Shown here: piece by piece, positions 8,945 through 17,497 of the stretch
Layout of the letters: each line of letters opens with the position of its first letter
Position numbering within the stretch: position 1 is the stretch's first letter
Assembly: GCA_003054665.1 (NCBI GenBank)
Contig: QAYY01000003.1
Location: 62,001-126,000 of the forward strand
DNA from: Opitutaceae bacterium EW11
GTDB lineage: Bacteria; Verrucomicrobiota; Verrucomicrobiia; Opitutales; Opitutaceae
Direction: 5' to 3'
DNA length: 64,000 bases
The notes under the pieces: generated by a model
The model's database searches: none
What the model was told of the DNA's origin: nothing
Seen by the model: the letters and a program-made list of their open reading frames with translations, nothing else
Program-made: the position numbers and the translations under genes

Positions 8945-10957
8945 CTAGTTGGCCGCAGGCGCGGACAACGTCGCCGCGTATCCGCCGGCGGGAGACAGGG
9001 CGATGTCGACAAAACTCGTCGCATCGACGGACGAGGTCGTTTCCGCGATGGCTTCGGGACGCGTCGCCGATTCGGCCGTGTCCGAGAAGGCGCGCAACGT
9101 CCACCGGCCGTCGCCGAGGAATTTCAGGGGGACGCGCAGCTTGAGCGGTGCGTCTCCGTTCATCGCCGCGAGGTACCAACGCGAACCGGAACGGCGGGCG
9201 ATCACCACGTGCTGGGCGACCTCGGCGGACAGCACCACGGTGTCGTCCCAGACGGTCGGAAGACCCCGGAAGAATTCGACTCCGGGCTGACCGCGGTAGT
9301 TGGCCGGGCTGTCGCAGAGGCAGAGCATCGGGCTGAAATACACGACGGTTTCGGCGAGCTGGCGGGCGCGGGTGCCGACGACTTGGGCCGGTTGCGTGAC
9401 TTTGAAGTCGGCCGCCGTGCGATTCAGAAAGCCGCCCGGCGTGAAATCCATGGGGCCCAGCAGCCCGCGGGTGAACGGCAGGGTGATGGTGTGCAACGTC
9501 GTGCAGGCGTCGCTCCGGATCTTGTTGTATTCGTTTCCGAGTACACCCTCCTGCGTGATGAAGTTGGGCCAGGTTCGGGCGAGGCCGGTCGGTTTGTACG
9601 CGCCGTGGAAATCCACCAACAGCCGCTTCTCGGCCGCAATGGCGAGCACCTGCTCGTACCACTGCACCGTCTCCTGGCTGTCGTTGTTCATGAAGTCGAT
9701 CTTCACGCCGGCGAAGCCCCAACGGGCCACCTGGGCGAGGACCTTTTCGATGCCCTGGCGCGCGAGATCGCGCGAATCGATCCAGAGGACCAGACGGACG
9801 CCGCGGTCGTGGGCGTAGGCGACGAGTCCGGGAATATCCACATGCGCCGCGGGCTTCGTGAGGTCCGCCTTGGGATTATCCATCGGCTCGTACCAGTACC
9901 AGTCGATGAGCTGGTACGGGAAACCGAGCTCGGCGGCGAAGTCGATGTACTCCTTGTGCGAACGCGTGTCGCCGCGCGACTGGAGACCGGTGAACCCGGG
10001 CTGGCTCGGATTGAGACCCGTCCACCAGGAATCCCAGGCGGTCACGCCCGGCTTGATCCACGACGGATCGGCGATCCGCGAGGGTGTGGCGAGGGTGGCG
10101 ACGAGGCCGTTGGTCAGCAGATCGGCGGCATTGCGCGTCAACATGATCACGCGCCACGGACTGACTCGACGATTGTGCCCGAGGACCAGCCCCCGACCGT
10201 CTTTTCGCGGAGCGAGCGTGGCCTTCGCGCCGGGGCGGGGCGTGCCGTCGGCGCGCGGTCCGACGGCGGAGACGAACATGCCCGCCCAGTCCAGGAGATC
10301 GGACTCCGCAATCGCGGCGTATCCACCCGGCAGCTTCACCAGCAGCGGCAGCACGTGCGGTTGCGCGAGGTTGTCGCTCAGCTGGGTGAGCCGCTTTTCA
10401 GGATACTGGTTTTCGGCGCAGACGGAGAAGTCGCCCGCCCAGCAGGTGAGATCCGAGGGGAAAACGAACTCGGTGAGCTCGTTGGTGAGCACGTACGTCT
10501 CCAAGCCCGGCTGCTCCGGGATTTCGTAGCGCAGGGCGACGCCGTTGTCGTAGGCGCGCAGGATGAGATTCAACCGCCGCGGAGCGTCCGCGTTTTCCTG
10601 CACCGACACGCTCAACTCTCGATAGTGGTCGCGCGTGGAGCGGCGCTGCCCGAGCGGATTGTCCCATACGCTGTCGTGGTCGCCTCGCTTCGCCTCCGTG
10701 ATTTTCGCCTGCCGGCCGAGCGAGACTCCGCCTTCAAGGTCGAGACCGAGTCGGGAATCGACGAGCACCGGCTTTCCATCCAGGGCCACGCGATAATGGA
10801 GACCTTCGGAATCGTTGACCGAAAGCGATACGCGGCCGTCCGGAGAGGTAATCGATTCTTCGCGGGCCTGCGCCAGAGGGAGGCTTGCGAAGGCGAGCAG
10901 TACAAGGGCCGCGCCGAGGGAGCGCGATGCGGTGGGAGCGAAACGATGGAGGCTCAT
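8945..10957 (-). CDS. GH97 alpha-galactosidase/alpha-glucosidase
   Basis: A 670-residue exported protein. The start at 10957 is fixed by a 4-nt ATGA overlap with the stop of the upstream GH29 gene and by the signal peptide ending 'LPLAQA' (~residue 31). The N-terminal beta-sandwich runs from ~32 to ~290. The catalytic barrel follows with 'GVTAWDSWWTG', 'YQLIDWYWYEP' and 'GVKIDFMNNDSQ'. The Asp in KIDFM sits where retaining GH97 alpha-galactosidases have their nucleophile; inverting SusB-type members lack it. A retaining alpha-galactosidase is therefore the better guess, although alpha-glucosidase cannot be excluded. The C-terminal domain is all beta. The overlap implies translational coupling with GH29. 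Confidence 0.88.
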   Translation of the reverse strand: MSLHRFAPTASRSLGAALVLLAFASLPLAQAREESITSPDGRVSLSVNDSEGLHYRVALDGKPVLVDSRLGLDLEGGVSLGRQAKITEAKRGDHDSVWDNPLGQRRSTRDHYRELSVSVQENADAPRRLNLILRAYDNGVALRYEIPEQPGLETYVLTNELTEFVFPSDLTCWAGDFSVCAENQYPEKRLTQLSDNLAQPHVLPLLVKLPGGYAAIAESDLLDWAGMFVSAVGPRADGTPRPGAKATLAPRKDGRGLVLGHNRRVSPWRVIMLTRNAADLLTNGLVATLATPSRIADPSWIKPGVTAWDSWWTGLNPSQPGFTGLQSRGDTRSHKEYIDFAAELGFPYQLIDWYWYEPMDNPKADLTKPAAHVDIPGLVAYAHDRGVRLVLWIDSRDLARQGIEKVLAQVARWGFAGVKIDFMNNDSQETVQWYEQVLAIAAEKRLLVDFHGAYKPTGLARTWPNFITQEGVLGNEYNKIRSDACTTLHTITLPFTRGLLGPMDFTPGGFLNRTAADFKVTQPAQVVGTRARQLAETVVYFSPMLCLCDSPANYRGQPGVEFFRGLPTVWDDTVVLSAEVAQHVVIARRSGSRWYLAAMNGDAPLKLRVPLKFLGDGRWTLRAFSDTAESATRPEAIAETTSSVDATSFVDIALSPAGGYAATLSAPAAN

Positions 10958-12624
10958 TTTTGGGGCGTGATCTCGAATACCGCGGCGATCTCGTTGGGAA
11001 CAGACTTCGGCGCCTCGATCGTCAATGCGTCGGCGGTTTGTGACCAAACGGGCTTCTCGTCGCTGCCGAGCAGCCTGATCGATGCGATCGGCCTGGCGAG
11101 CAGTTTGGCCGCCGTTCCGAGCGATTTGACGTGAATGGCGCTCTTCGGCACGCCCATCACAAACGCGTAGAGCACGTCGCCCTTGCTGGTGAAACGAATG
11201 TCCTCGGCGGTGAAGGGCTTCGTTTTGTCTTCGTTGAAATTCGAGCCGCTGGTCGCCTCGGTGGCCGCAAGCTGGGGACCTTCGCCGAGCAGCTTCCAGG
11301 GGCGCGTGCCGTGGATGGCTTCCTGGTTGATCTGCATCCACGCGGCGATGCCCTCGAGGATCGCGATCTCGTCGGCGTCGGGCGTGCCGTCGCCTTTGAG
11401 GGGGACGTTGAGAAGCAGGTTTCCGTTTTTGCTCACGACGTCGATCAAGGTTTGGATCACCGTCCTGGCCGATTTGTAGCCGTGGTTATCCAGCACGCCC
11501 TTGTCGTAGTGCCAGTTGCCGAGGCACGTATCGGTCTGCCACGGGAGAGGTTCGATGACGTTGCTGCGGCCGCGCTCGATATCGAGGGCCATGCATCGAC
11601 GCTGGTCGGGCTCGAGGATCTTTCCGAAAAGGACGCCGTCATCGCCGCGCCATTGGAGGCCGCGGTTGTAGAAGTGGGCGGCGATCTTCAGCCCCGCGTC
11701 GGTCACGGGCCAGAGCGGCAGGGCGGTGTCGTCGAAATAGATGAGGTCGGGGTGGTACTTGTCGATGAGGTCGATCGTGCGGTTGTAGAACCTTTCACAA
11801 TACGCCTGATCGGGCTGGCTCACGCCGTTGTCCCAATGCCAGCGACCGTAGAGGCTGGTCAGATCGCCGAAATTCGGGCTCGGCGTGTGGCGTTGCTCGT
11901 AGAGATCTTGCGGATCGTAGCCGTCCCACCACGTGCCCTTGCCGTCGGCCTTGGTGAGCTTCCCGTCGTAGGGCACGCCGGCGAGCGGGCCGGTTTTGTC
12001 CGCGCCCTGCGCCGTTTCATACCAGCTCCACGCGTGGGCCGCATGAACGCTCACGCCGAACTTCATGCCGTATTTGCGCGCGGCGGCCGCCCAACCGCCG
12101 ATGAGATCCTTTTTCGGACCCAGGTTCACCGAGTTCCACGGCTGATATTTGGAATCCCAGTTGTCGAAATTGTCGTGGTGGTTCGCGAGGGCGAAGAAGT
12201 AGCGCGCGCCGGCCCGCTGGTAGAGCGCGAGCAGCTTGTCGGCATCCCAGTGCTCGGCCTTCCAAGAGTGAATGACGTCCTTGAACCCGACCTTCGAGGG
12301 ATGGCCGTACAGCTTGAGGTGCTCCTCGTATTGCGGAGCGCCCTGGCTGTACATTTGGCGCGCATACCAGTCGCCGCGCTCGGGTTGGCACTGCGGACCC
12401 CAGTGCGCCCAGATGCCGAACTTGGCGTCGCGAAACCACTCGGGGACTTCGTATTGCTGGAGCGACTCCCAGGTGGGGGAGAATTTTCCGGGCGCAACGG
12501 GCTCGGCTGCCGTGCTAACAATGACGGCCGGTTTTGCCGTGCTGGGGATGGCGTGTGCGGCCGGTAGCGCGAACGCGGCTACCGAGACGCACAGCGAACG
12601 GAGGAGGGACTTGCTTGGGTTCAT
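10954..12624 (-). CDS. GH29 alpha-L-fucosidase (single-domain type)
   Basis: A 556-residue secreted enzyme with signal peptide 'MNPSKSLLRSLCVSVAAFAL' and cleavage near 'AAHA'. The start is the Met that opens this signal. GH29 features are 'KFGIWAHWGPQ' (~68-78), 'YFFALANHHDNFD' (~142-154) and nucleophile Asp298 in 'PDLIYFDDT', followed by 'NGNLLLNVPLKGDG' and 'GIAAWMQINQEAIHGT'. These match the barrel plus C-terminal beta domain that cleaves alpha-linked L-fucose with retention. Length is normal for the family with no extra modules. It is separated by 56 nt from the GH2 gene upstream and overlaps GH97 downstream by 4 nt. The cluster holds a second, multi-domain GH29 at 20733-23081, suggesting two kinds of fucosyl linkage. 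Confidence 0.9.
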   Translation of the reverse strand: MNPSKSLLRSLCVSVAAFALPAAHAIPSTAKPAVIVSTAAEPVAPGKFSPTWESLQQYEVPEWFRDAKFGIWAHWGPQCQPERGDWYARQMYSQGAPQYEEHLKLYGHPSKVGFKDVIHSWKAEHWDADKLLALYQRAGARYFFALANHHDNFDNWDSKYQPWNSVNLGPKKDLIGGWAAAARKYGMKFGVSVHAAHAWSWYETAQGADKTGPLAGVPYDGKLTKADGKGTWWDGYDPQDLYEQRHTPSPNFGDLTSLYGRWHWDNGVSQPDQAYCERFYNRTIDLIDKYHPDLIYFDDTALPLWPVTDAGLKIAAHFYNRGLQWRGDDGVLFGKILEPDQRRCMALDIERGRSNVIEPLPWQTDTCLGNWHYDKGVLDNHGYKSARTVIQTLIDVVSKNGNLLLNVPLKGDGTPDADEIAILEGIAAWMQINQEAIHGTRPWKLLGEGPQLAATEATSGSNFNEDKTKPFTAEDIRFTSKGDVLYAFVMGVPKSAIHVKSLGTAAKLLARPIASIRLLGSDEKPVWSQTADALTIEAPKSVPNEIAAVFEITPQK

Positions 12625-12680
12625 TACGGGGGAAGGGGTGACGATGGGAACGGCGATGGGACGGGGGCGGCCGCTAGCCT

Positions 12681-15107
12681 CTAGCGGCTCCGCAACGTGA
12701 CGCTCGCGGACTTCAGGTTCGCCGATTCCGCGCGGAGCACGATCTCTCCGGGCGCGTGGGTCGTCTGAACCAGCGCCTGTGCGAGGCCGTTGAAGGCGGA
12801 GCGCCCGGGTCCCTTGTCGGGTTCGTGGCAACTTGGGTCGCCGTTGCCGACGCCGATCAGTTTGCCCGGTCCTTCCACGGAGAACGTGATGCGGTTGCCC
12901 GCGGTCGGCACGGTGCGGCCCTGGGCGTCGATGACCTCGACGTTCACGACGGCGAGATCGGCGTTGTCCGCCGCCAGCGCGGAACGGTCGGCGACGAGGC
13001 GGATGGCCGCCGGCTCGCCGGTGGTCTCGCGGGACGTCTCCAGATGCTCGCCTTTGCGGGTGCCCTTGGCGACGAGCTTGCCGGGCGCGTAGCGAACCTT
13101 CCATTCGAGGTGATGAAGCGGCGTGACGGTCTTCTTGCCCAACGAAGCGCCGTTGAGGAACAGCTCGACTTCGTCGCAGTTGCTGTGGACCCAGACGGGA
13201 ATCTCCTGGCCCTCTTTGCCGGGCCAGTCCCAGTGCGGGAACAGATGCAGCACCGGTTCGTTAGTCCACCAGGCTTTGTAGTAGTAATAGCTGTCCTTCG
13301 GGAATCCGCACAGGTCCATGAAGCCGTAGTGGCTGGTCACGACCGGCCACTCGAAGGGGCGAGACTCGCCTTTGTAGTCGAACGCCGCCCAGACGAAGCC
13401 GCCCGCGATGAAGTCGCGCGCTGTGACCGCAGGCCAGGCCTGCTCGACGGTCTGCCCCCCGGGGCCGGCGGTGATGCTGTAGGCGCAAACGTATCCACGC
13501 TCCCGATCGCCGTAGTAGGTTTCCCATTGGTTCGTGGTGTAGATGCCGCGCGTCCCGATCTCGCTCGCGATCTCCGTCGCGACCATGGGCGTGGCGGGCT
13601 TCAGCGCGTGGACCGCGTCGTAGACATCCGGGTGATAGTTGATGCCGATCACGTCCAGCACGCCGAGGAAGCCGACCGGGCTGTCGAAACCGCCGTTCAT
13701 TGCGGCGCTGGTCGGACGGGTCGGATCGAGTTCGCGCACCCGCTCCTTCATCGCGCGAGCCATCGCGGCCGCTTCCGGCGTGCCCTGAGTCCATTGCTCG
13801 TTGCAGAGCGACCAGAGGATGATGCTCGGGTGATTTCGGTCGCGCATCACGAGTGACGTGAGATCGCGGTGCTCCACGGCTGGAGTCTCTTTCGGCGTCT
13901 GGTCGATGTAGGTATCGCCGAGGTGGCGGTTTTCCGCGATGACGAGGAAACCCAGGCGGTCGCACTCATCCAGGAGGAAGGGCGTGACGGGATTGTGAGA
14001 GAGGCGAATGGCATTGCAGCCGACCTCCTTCAGCCTCTCCAGACGCCAGGTGAACAACCGGTCCGGCATGGCGACGCCCACGCCCGCGTGATCCTGATGC
14101 ATGTTCACGCCCTGGAGCTTGAGAGGTTTGCCGTTGAGAAAGAGCCCCCGGTCCGCGTCGAAACGCACGTGCCGCACGCCGAACGTCGTCGTCACCTGAT
14201 CCACGACGCGCCCACTGGCTTTCACGGTCGTGCGGAGACGATAGAGGTAGGGCTTTTGCGTCGACCAAAGGGTGGCGCGGGCCAGCGGCAGCGACTGCAC
14301 GAAGTTCGAACACGACGCGATGCCGAGTTCCGAGACCGACGCTGCTTGCCCAACGACCTGCCCGGCGGCATCGAGAATCTCGCTCGTGACCCCTACGCTG
14401 GCCGACGCCGAGCTCGTATTGCTGACCTGAGTACGCACCGCGATCGCGGCGTCGGCATTGAGCCCGTCGCCGGGGTCGGCGACGGACGGAGCGACGAACA
14501 CGCCGTCGGGCGCGAGATGGACGGGTTCGACCGTGACGAGACGGACGTGCCGGTAAATGCCGCCTCCCTCGTACCACCAGCCGTCGTAGCGCGGATCGAC
14601 CTGCACGACCAGGACGTTGGGCGCTCCGAACCGGGCTGTGTCGGTGATATCGAAACGCGAGCGCGTGTATCCGCTGTATTGCGCGCCGATTTCCTTCCCG
14701 TTGAGCCAATACCGGCTGTTGTTGAACACACCGTCGAATTCGAGCCAGAGGCGTTTTCCCTTTGACTCGGCCGGGATGTCCAAGGCTTTCCGATACACGG
14801 CCGGCTGGATCGAGAGAAACCCGTGCAGCCAATGCCAGCCGTCGGGCATGCCCGGGTAGGTGAACCGCGGCTTCTGGTCGAAGGTGCCTTCGAGCACGTA
14901 GTCGTGCGGGACGTCGACTCGCTGCCAGCTGCTGTCGTCATAGCCCGGCGCGGTGGCCTCGGGCAGGGCGCCGAGTTTGAAGCGCCAGTCGTCATCGAGC
15001 GATCGCGCCATACGCGGCGAATCGGCGGCTGAGAGCCGCAGAGCAAGCGTTGCGCACGCAAGGAGAAGAGCGGCGCGGAGCAGGGGGAGTGCGTTTCGAG
15101 CGATCAT
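12681..15107 (-). CDS. GH2 beta-galactosidase-like enzyme
   Basis: An 808-residue secreted GH2. The start at 15107 is supported by an ATGA overlap with the stop of the beta-helix gene and by a signal peptide ending 'RLSAAD'. The order is a sugar-binding jelly roll ('SWQRVDVPHDYVLEGTF', 'GVFNNSRYWLNG'), an Ig-like domain and a barrel with acid/base Glu437 in 'ILWSLCNEQW' and nucleophile Glu512 in 'MVATEIASEIG'. Downstream are a DUF4982-like domain ('PGKEGQEIPVWVHSNCDEVELFLNG') and an Ig-like GH2 C-terminal domain ('VEVIDAQGRTVPTAGNRITF'). Enzymes with this layout are usually exo-beta-galactosidases; beta-mannosidase or beta-glucuronidase activity cannot be ruled out. Confidence 0.88.
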   Translation of the reverse strand: MIARNALPLLRAALLLACATLALRLSAADSPRMARSLDDDWRFKLGALPEATAPGYDDSSWQRVDVPHDYVLEGTFDQKPRFTYPGMPDGWHWLHGFLSIQPAVYRKALDIPAESKGKRLWLEFDGVFNNSRYWLNGKEIGAQYSGYTRSRFDITDTARFGAPNVLVVQVDPRYDGWWYEGGGIYRHVRLVTVEPVHLAPDGVFVAPSVADPGDGLNADAAIAVRTQVSNTSSASASVGVTSEILDAAGQVVGQAASVSELGIASCSNFVQSLPLARATLWSTQKPYLYRLRTTVKASGRVVDQVTTTFGVRHVRFDADRGLFLNGKPLKLQGVNMHQDHAGVGVAMPDRLFTWRLERLKEVGCNAIRLSHNPVTPFLLDECDRLGFLVIAENRHLGDTYIDQTPKETPAVEHRDLTSLVMRDRNHPSIILWSLCNEQWTQGTPEAAAMARAMKERVRELDPTRPTSAAMNGGFDSPVGFLGVLDVIGINYHPDVYDAVHALKPATPMVATEIASEIGTRGIYTTNQWETYYGDRERGYVCAYSITAGPGGQTVEQAWPAVTARDFIAGGFVWAAFDYKGESRPFEWPVVTSHYGFMDLCGFPKDSYYYYKAWWTNEPVLHLFPHWDWPGKEGQEIPVWVHSNCDEVELFLNGASLGKKTVTPLHHLEWKVRYAPGKLVAKGTRKGEHLETSRETTGEPAAIRLVADRSALAADNADLAVVNVEVIDAQGRTVPTAGNRITFSVEGPGKLIGVGNGDPSCHEPDKGPGRSAFNGLAQALVQTTHAPGEIVLRAESANLKSASVTLRSR

Positions 15108-17497
15108 GGTGAGGTGGAGGGGAGGATCGGGAAAAGGAGGGACTTCTGATTGCGCAAGGCTTCGATCTGCAGTGGATCGGAAGCGCGGCCGTGAGCTGAT
15201 TCTCGCGCGAGCGCGGCCGAATCGGGGACATTGCGGCCGTTGATCGCGAGGATGACGTCGCCCTTTCGGAGTCCTGCCAGGGCGAGGATCGACTCCGATG
15301 GGATTTCCAGGATCAAGACGCCGGCCACCCCTGGCAGCCCGAAGGCGGAACGTTCGTTCTCGTCGAGGATATTGCGCACTCGCGCGCCAAGCCACGTCAT
15401 GGCAGCCGCGTCACGGACCGTGCGCACGGCGGCCGGAGCATCGGGCCGCGGAAGTGCCGGCGTCCTCGCGATCGCCTTCAGCTCCGGTTTTTGCACGCCG
15501 AAGTCGTCCATCGGAAAGTTCTCGAACCCGAGCGCGAGTGCCGGCGAGCCGGGCTGCACTCGGTAGTCGCCGTGTTCGGGGTCGACGAACCGCGCATCGG
15601 CGACGAGGGAGTGTTCGTCGCGTCCGCTTTTCTCCTGCAGCTGTGTGGCCGCGGCGGGCGAGGTCGCGCCGGAAACGTGCACAAGGTTGAAATCCATCTC
15701 CGCGCCCCATGGTGGCGGAGGCATGTTTGCCGGATGGTACGCGGTCCAGACGATGTTGCGCCGAAAGGCGTCGCCGGAATGCGAATACCAAACGTGCGGA
15801 TCGTACCCGGCACCTACGATGACGTTGTTTTCGACGATGCGTCCGAAACCCTCGCGGTTCTTGATGCCTCCGCGCAGGCAGAGGTTGTTTGTGATGACGT
15901 AATTCGACGAGCCGTCATCGAGGTCGATATCCCAGCCGTGGTCGCAGCGCCACCGGTTGTGGAGCAGCTGAATGGGCTTCACGGCATCGAGCAGCGGCAG
16001 ATCGGGCGCGGCTTGGATCCATGCGTTGACCTCGTCGGGATTCGGACGCCAGAAGCGGTCGCGTCCCCAGGAATTGAATGCACCGTGGTCGGCGGTTTCC
16101 TTCACCGTGTCGAAGACATCGCAGTCCTCGATGATATGCCCGCCCCAGCAGCCGTCGCCTATGTTGATGCCGGCCCGAGGAACATCGTAGATCGAGCAGT
16201 GCCGGACCGTGATGCCCTGCGCGAGATCGATCTCCACGCCGGCCGTCTGCTTTTCGACGCGGCCTGTCTGGTGGATGAGGCAATCCTCGACGAGGCAGTC
16301 TGCGGGATAGTTGTTCGTCCGAGGTCCCGGCGTGCGGTCGATCTGGGTCAGCTCCTGAACCTGATCGTAGTTGAAAAGCGGACTCCGCGCCGCGGCGGGA
16401 TCGCCGACAAAACAGATTCCATTTGCGCCCGCCTTCGAGATATGTGTCCCGCGGATGGCGACCCGGCGGTTGTAGTTGCTGACGAAAACCGCGTTGCCGC
16501 CCACTTGGTCGAAGACGCAGTCCTCGAGCGAGCAGTCCTCCGCGCCGCTGAACAGGACGGCGCCGCCGCGGTAGATCGTCCAGTCGGAGCGCAGCAGCGG
16601 CTCCCGATTGTCCATCGCGGTTCGCGCCGCGTGTCGGAAGTCGATTCCCCGGAGCGCTATCGAGCGAACCGGGTGCGCCTCGTCGCCGCGAAACTCCACG
16701 AGCGAACGCAGTCGGGTGGCTTCCACCACGGCGCGGCGCAAGTCCAGGCCGGGCGGCGGATAGAAATAGATCGTGTGGGCCTTTGTATCCAGGAACCACT
16801 CACCCGGGGCGTCCAGCTCCTCGAAGATGTTCTCGACGAAACGAATCGTCTGGTGGGCGGCCGCGCCACGGTTGTTCTGCCACCCGCCTTCCAGCTGCAG
16901 CTTTCCGTCGGCATCGCGACCGGTGATGCGCCAAGTGAAATCGCCCCACAGGGCCGGATGCATGGCGTGAAAGTACGCGCCGGCCGGATTAGCCCAGCGG
17001 GCTGCCCGCTCCGGAGAAAGAGCGTCGGCCGAATAGCCGTCGAAGTAGGGGGAGTGCGGATCGTAGTTCGGGTAGCGGGCGAGGACCTGCCTTTCGCCGT
17101 TGACGAACAGTTCTTCGGTTCGGAGATCCCCGGGAACCTCGGCGCGAACAATGCCATTCGAGCAGGGCTGCCAATTCAGGTTCTCGAGCCTCACGCCGCC
17201 GCTGATCACCGGTGTTTCCCCGGGATAGTTTTGGATCACCAACGGGACTTTTGGAGAGCCCGAATCGGCGCTGGCGAAGACGAGCGGGGCGGACAGGTAA
17301 TACGTTCCGCCGCGGAGGAAGACGTCACCCCGTTTTTCTCTGAGCGCATTTTGCGCGCGTTGAAGCGTCGCGAACGGCTTCTCCAGGCTTCCGGGATTCC
17401 CGTCCTTTCCGCTTGGCGAAACAAAATAAGGTTGGGCTCCGCAAATCGCGACAAACGACAGCGCACAGATCCAGATGGAGAGGGCTCGTGTGGTCAC
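15104..17497 (-). CDS. Right-handed beta-helix enzyme (GH141-like) with C-terminal PDZ domain
   Basis: A 797-residue exported protein. A GTG start at 17497 is chosen because it forms a GTGA overlap with the GH2 stop upstream and opens a signal peptide ('TTRALSIWICALSFVAICGA'). The mature N-terminus 'YFVSPSGKDGNPGSLEKPFATLQRAQ' is the standard opening of secreted beta-helix proteins. Repeated short strands with conserved Asn/Gly turns ('NAVFVSNYNRRVAIRGTHISKAGANGI', split by other coils) fill ~60-640. The size and N-terminus resemble GH141 (fucosidase/xylanase), but the family is not certain. Residues ~700-795 form a PDZ domain ('GVLILEIPSESILALAGLRKG', then 'DVILAINGRNV'), unusual on a glycosidase. 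It overlaps the next GH2 by ATGA. Confidence 0.8.
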   Translation of the reverse strand: MTTRALSIWICALSFVAICGAQPYFVSPSGKDGNPGSLEKPFATLQRAQNALREKRGDVFLRGGTYYLSAPLVFASADSGSPKVPLVIQNYPGETPVISGGVRLENLNWQPCSNGIVRAEVPGDLRTEELFVNGERQVLARYPNYDPHSPYFDGYSADALSPERAARWANPAGAYFHAMHPALWGDFTWRITGRDADGKLQLEGGWQNNRGAAAHQTIRFVENIFEELDAPGEWFLDTKAHTIYFYPPPGLDLRRAVVEATRLRSLVEFRGDEAHPVRSIALRGIDFRHAARTAMDNREPLLRSDWTIYRGGAVLFSGAEDCSLEDCVFDQVGGNAVFVSNYNRRVAIRGTHISKAGANGICFVGDPAAARSPLFNYDQVQELTQIDRTPGPRTNNYPADCLVEDCLIHQTGRVEKQTAGVEIDLAQGITVRHCSIYDVPRAGINIGDGCWGGHIIEDCDVFDTVKETADHGAFNSWGRDRFWRPNPDEVNAWIQAAPDLPLLDAVKPIQLLHNRWRCDHGWDIDLDDGSSNYVITNNLCLRGGIKNREGFGRIVENNVIVGAGYDPHVWYSHSGDAFRRNIVWTAYHPANMPPPPWGAEMDFNLVHVSGATSPAAATQLQEKSGRDEHSLVADARFVDPEHGDYRVQPGSPALALGFENFPMDDFGVQKPELKAIARTPALPRPDAPAAVRTVRDAAAMTWLGARVRNILDENERSAFGLPGVAGVLILEIPSESILALAGLRKGDVILAINGRNVPDSAALARESAHGRASDPLQIEALRNQKSLLFPILPSTSP

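Noticed and set aside
6770-11134. A 1454-codon plus-strand open frame antisense to GH3 and GH97
   Set aside because: It is a high-GC shadow: the opposite strand encodes two complete enzymes with catalytic motifs, while this frame is Arg, Gly and Glu rich with no family signature.
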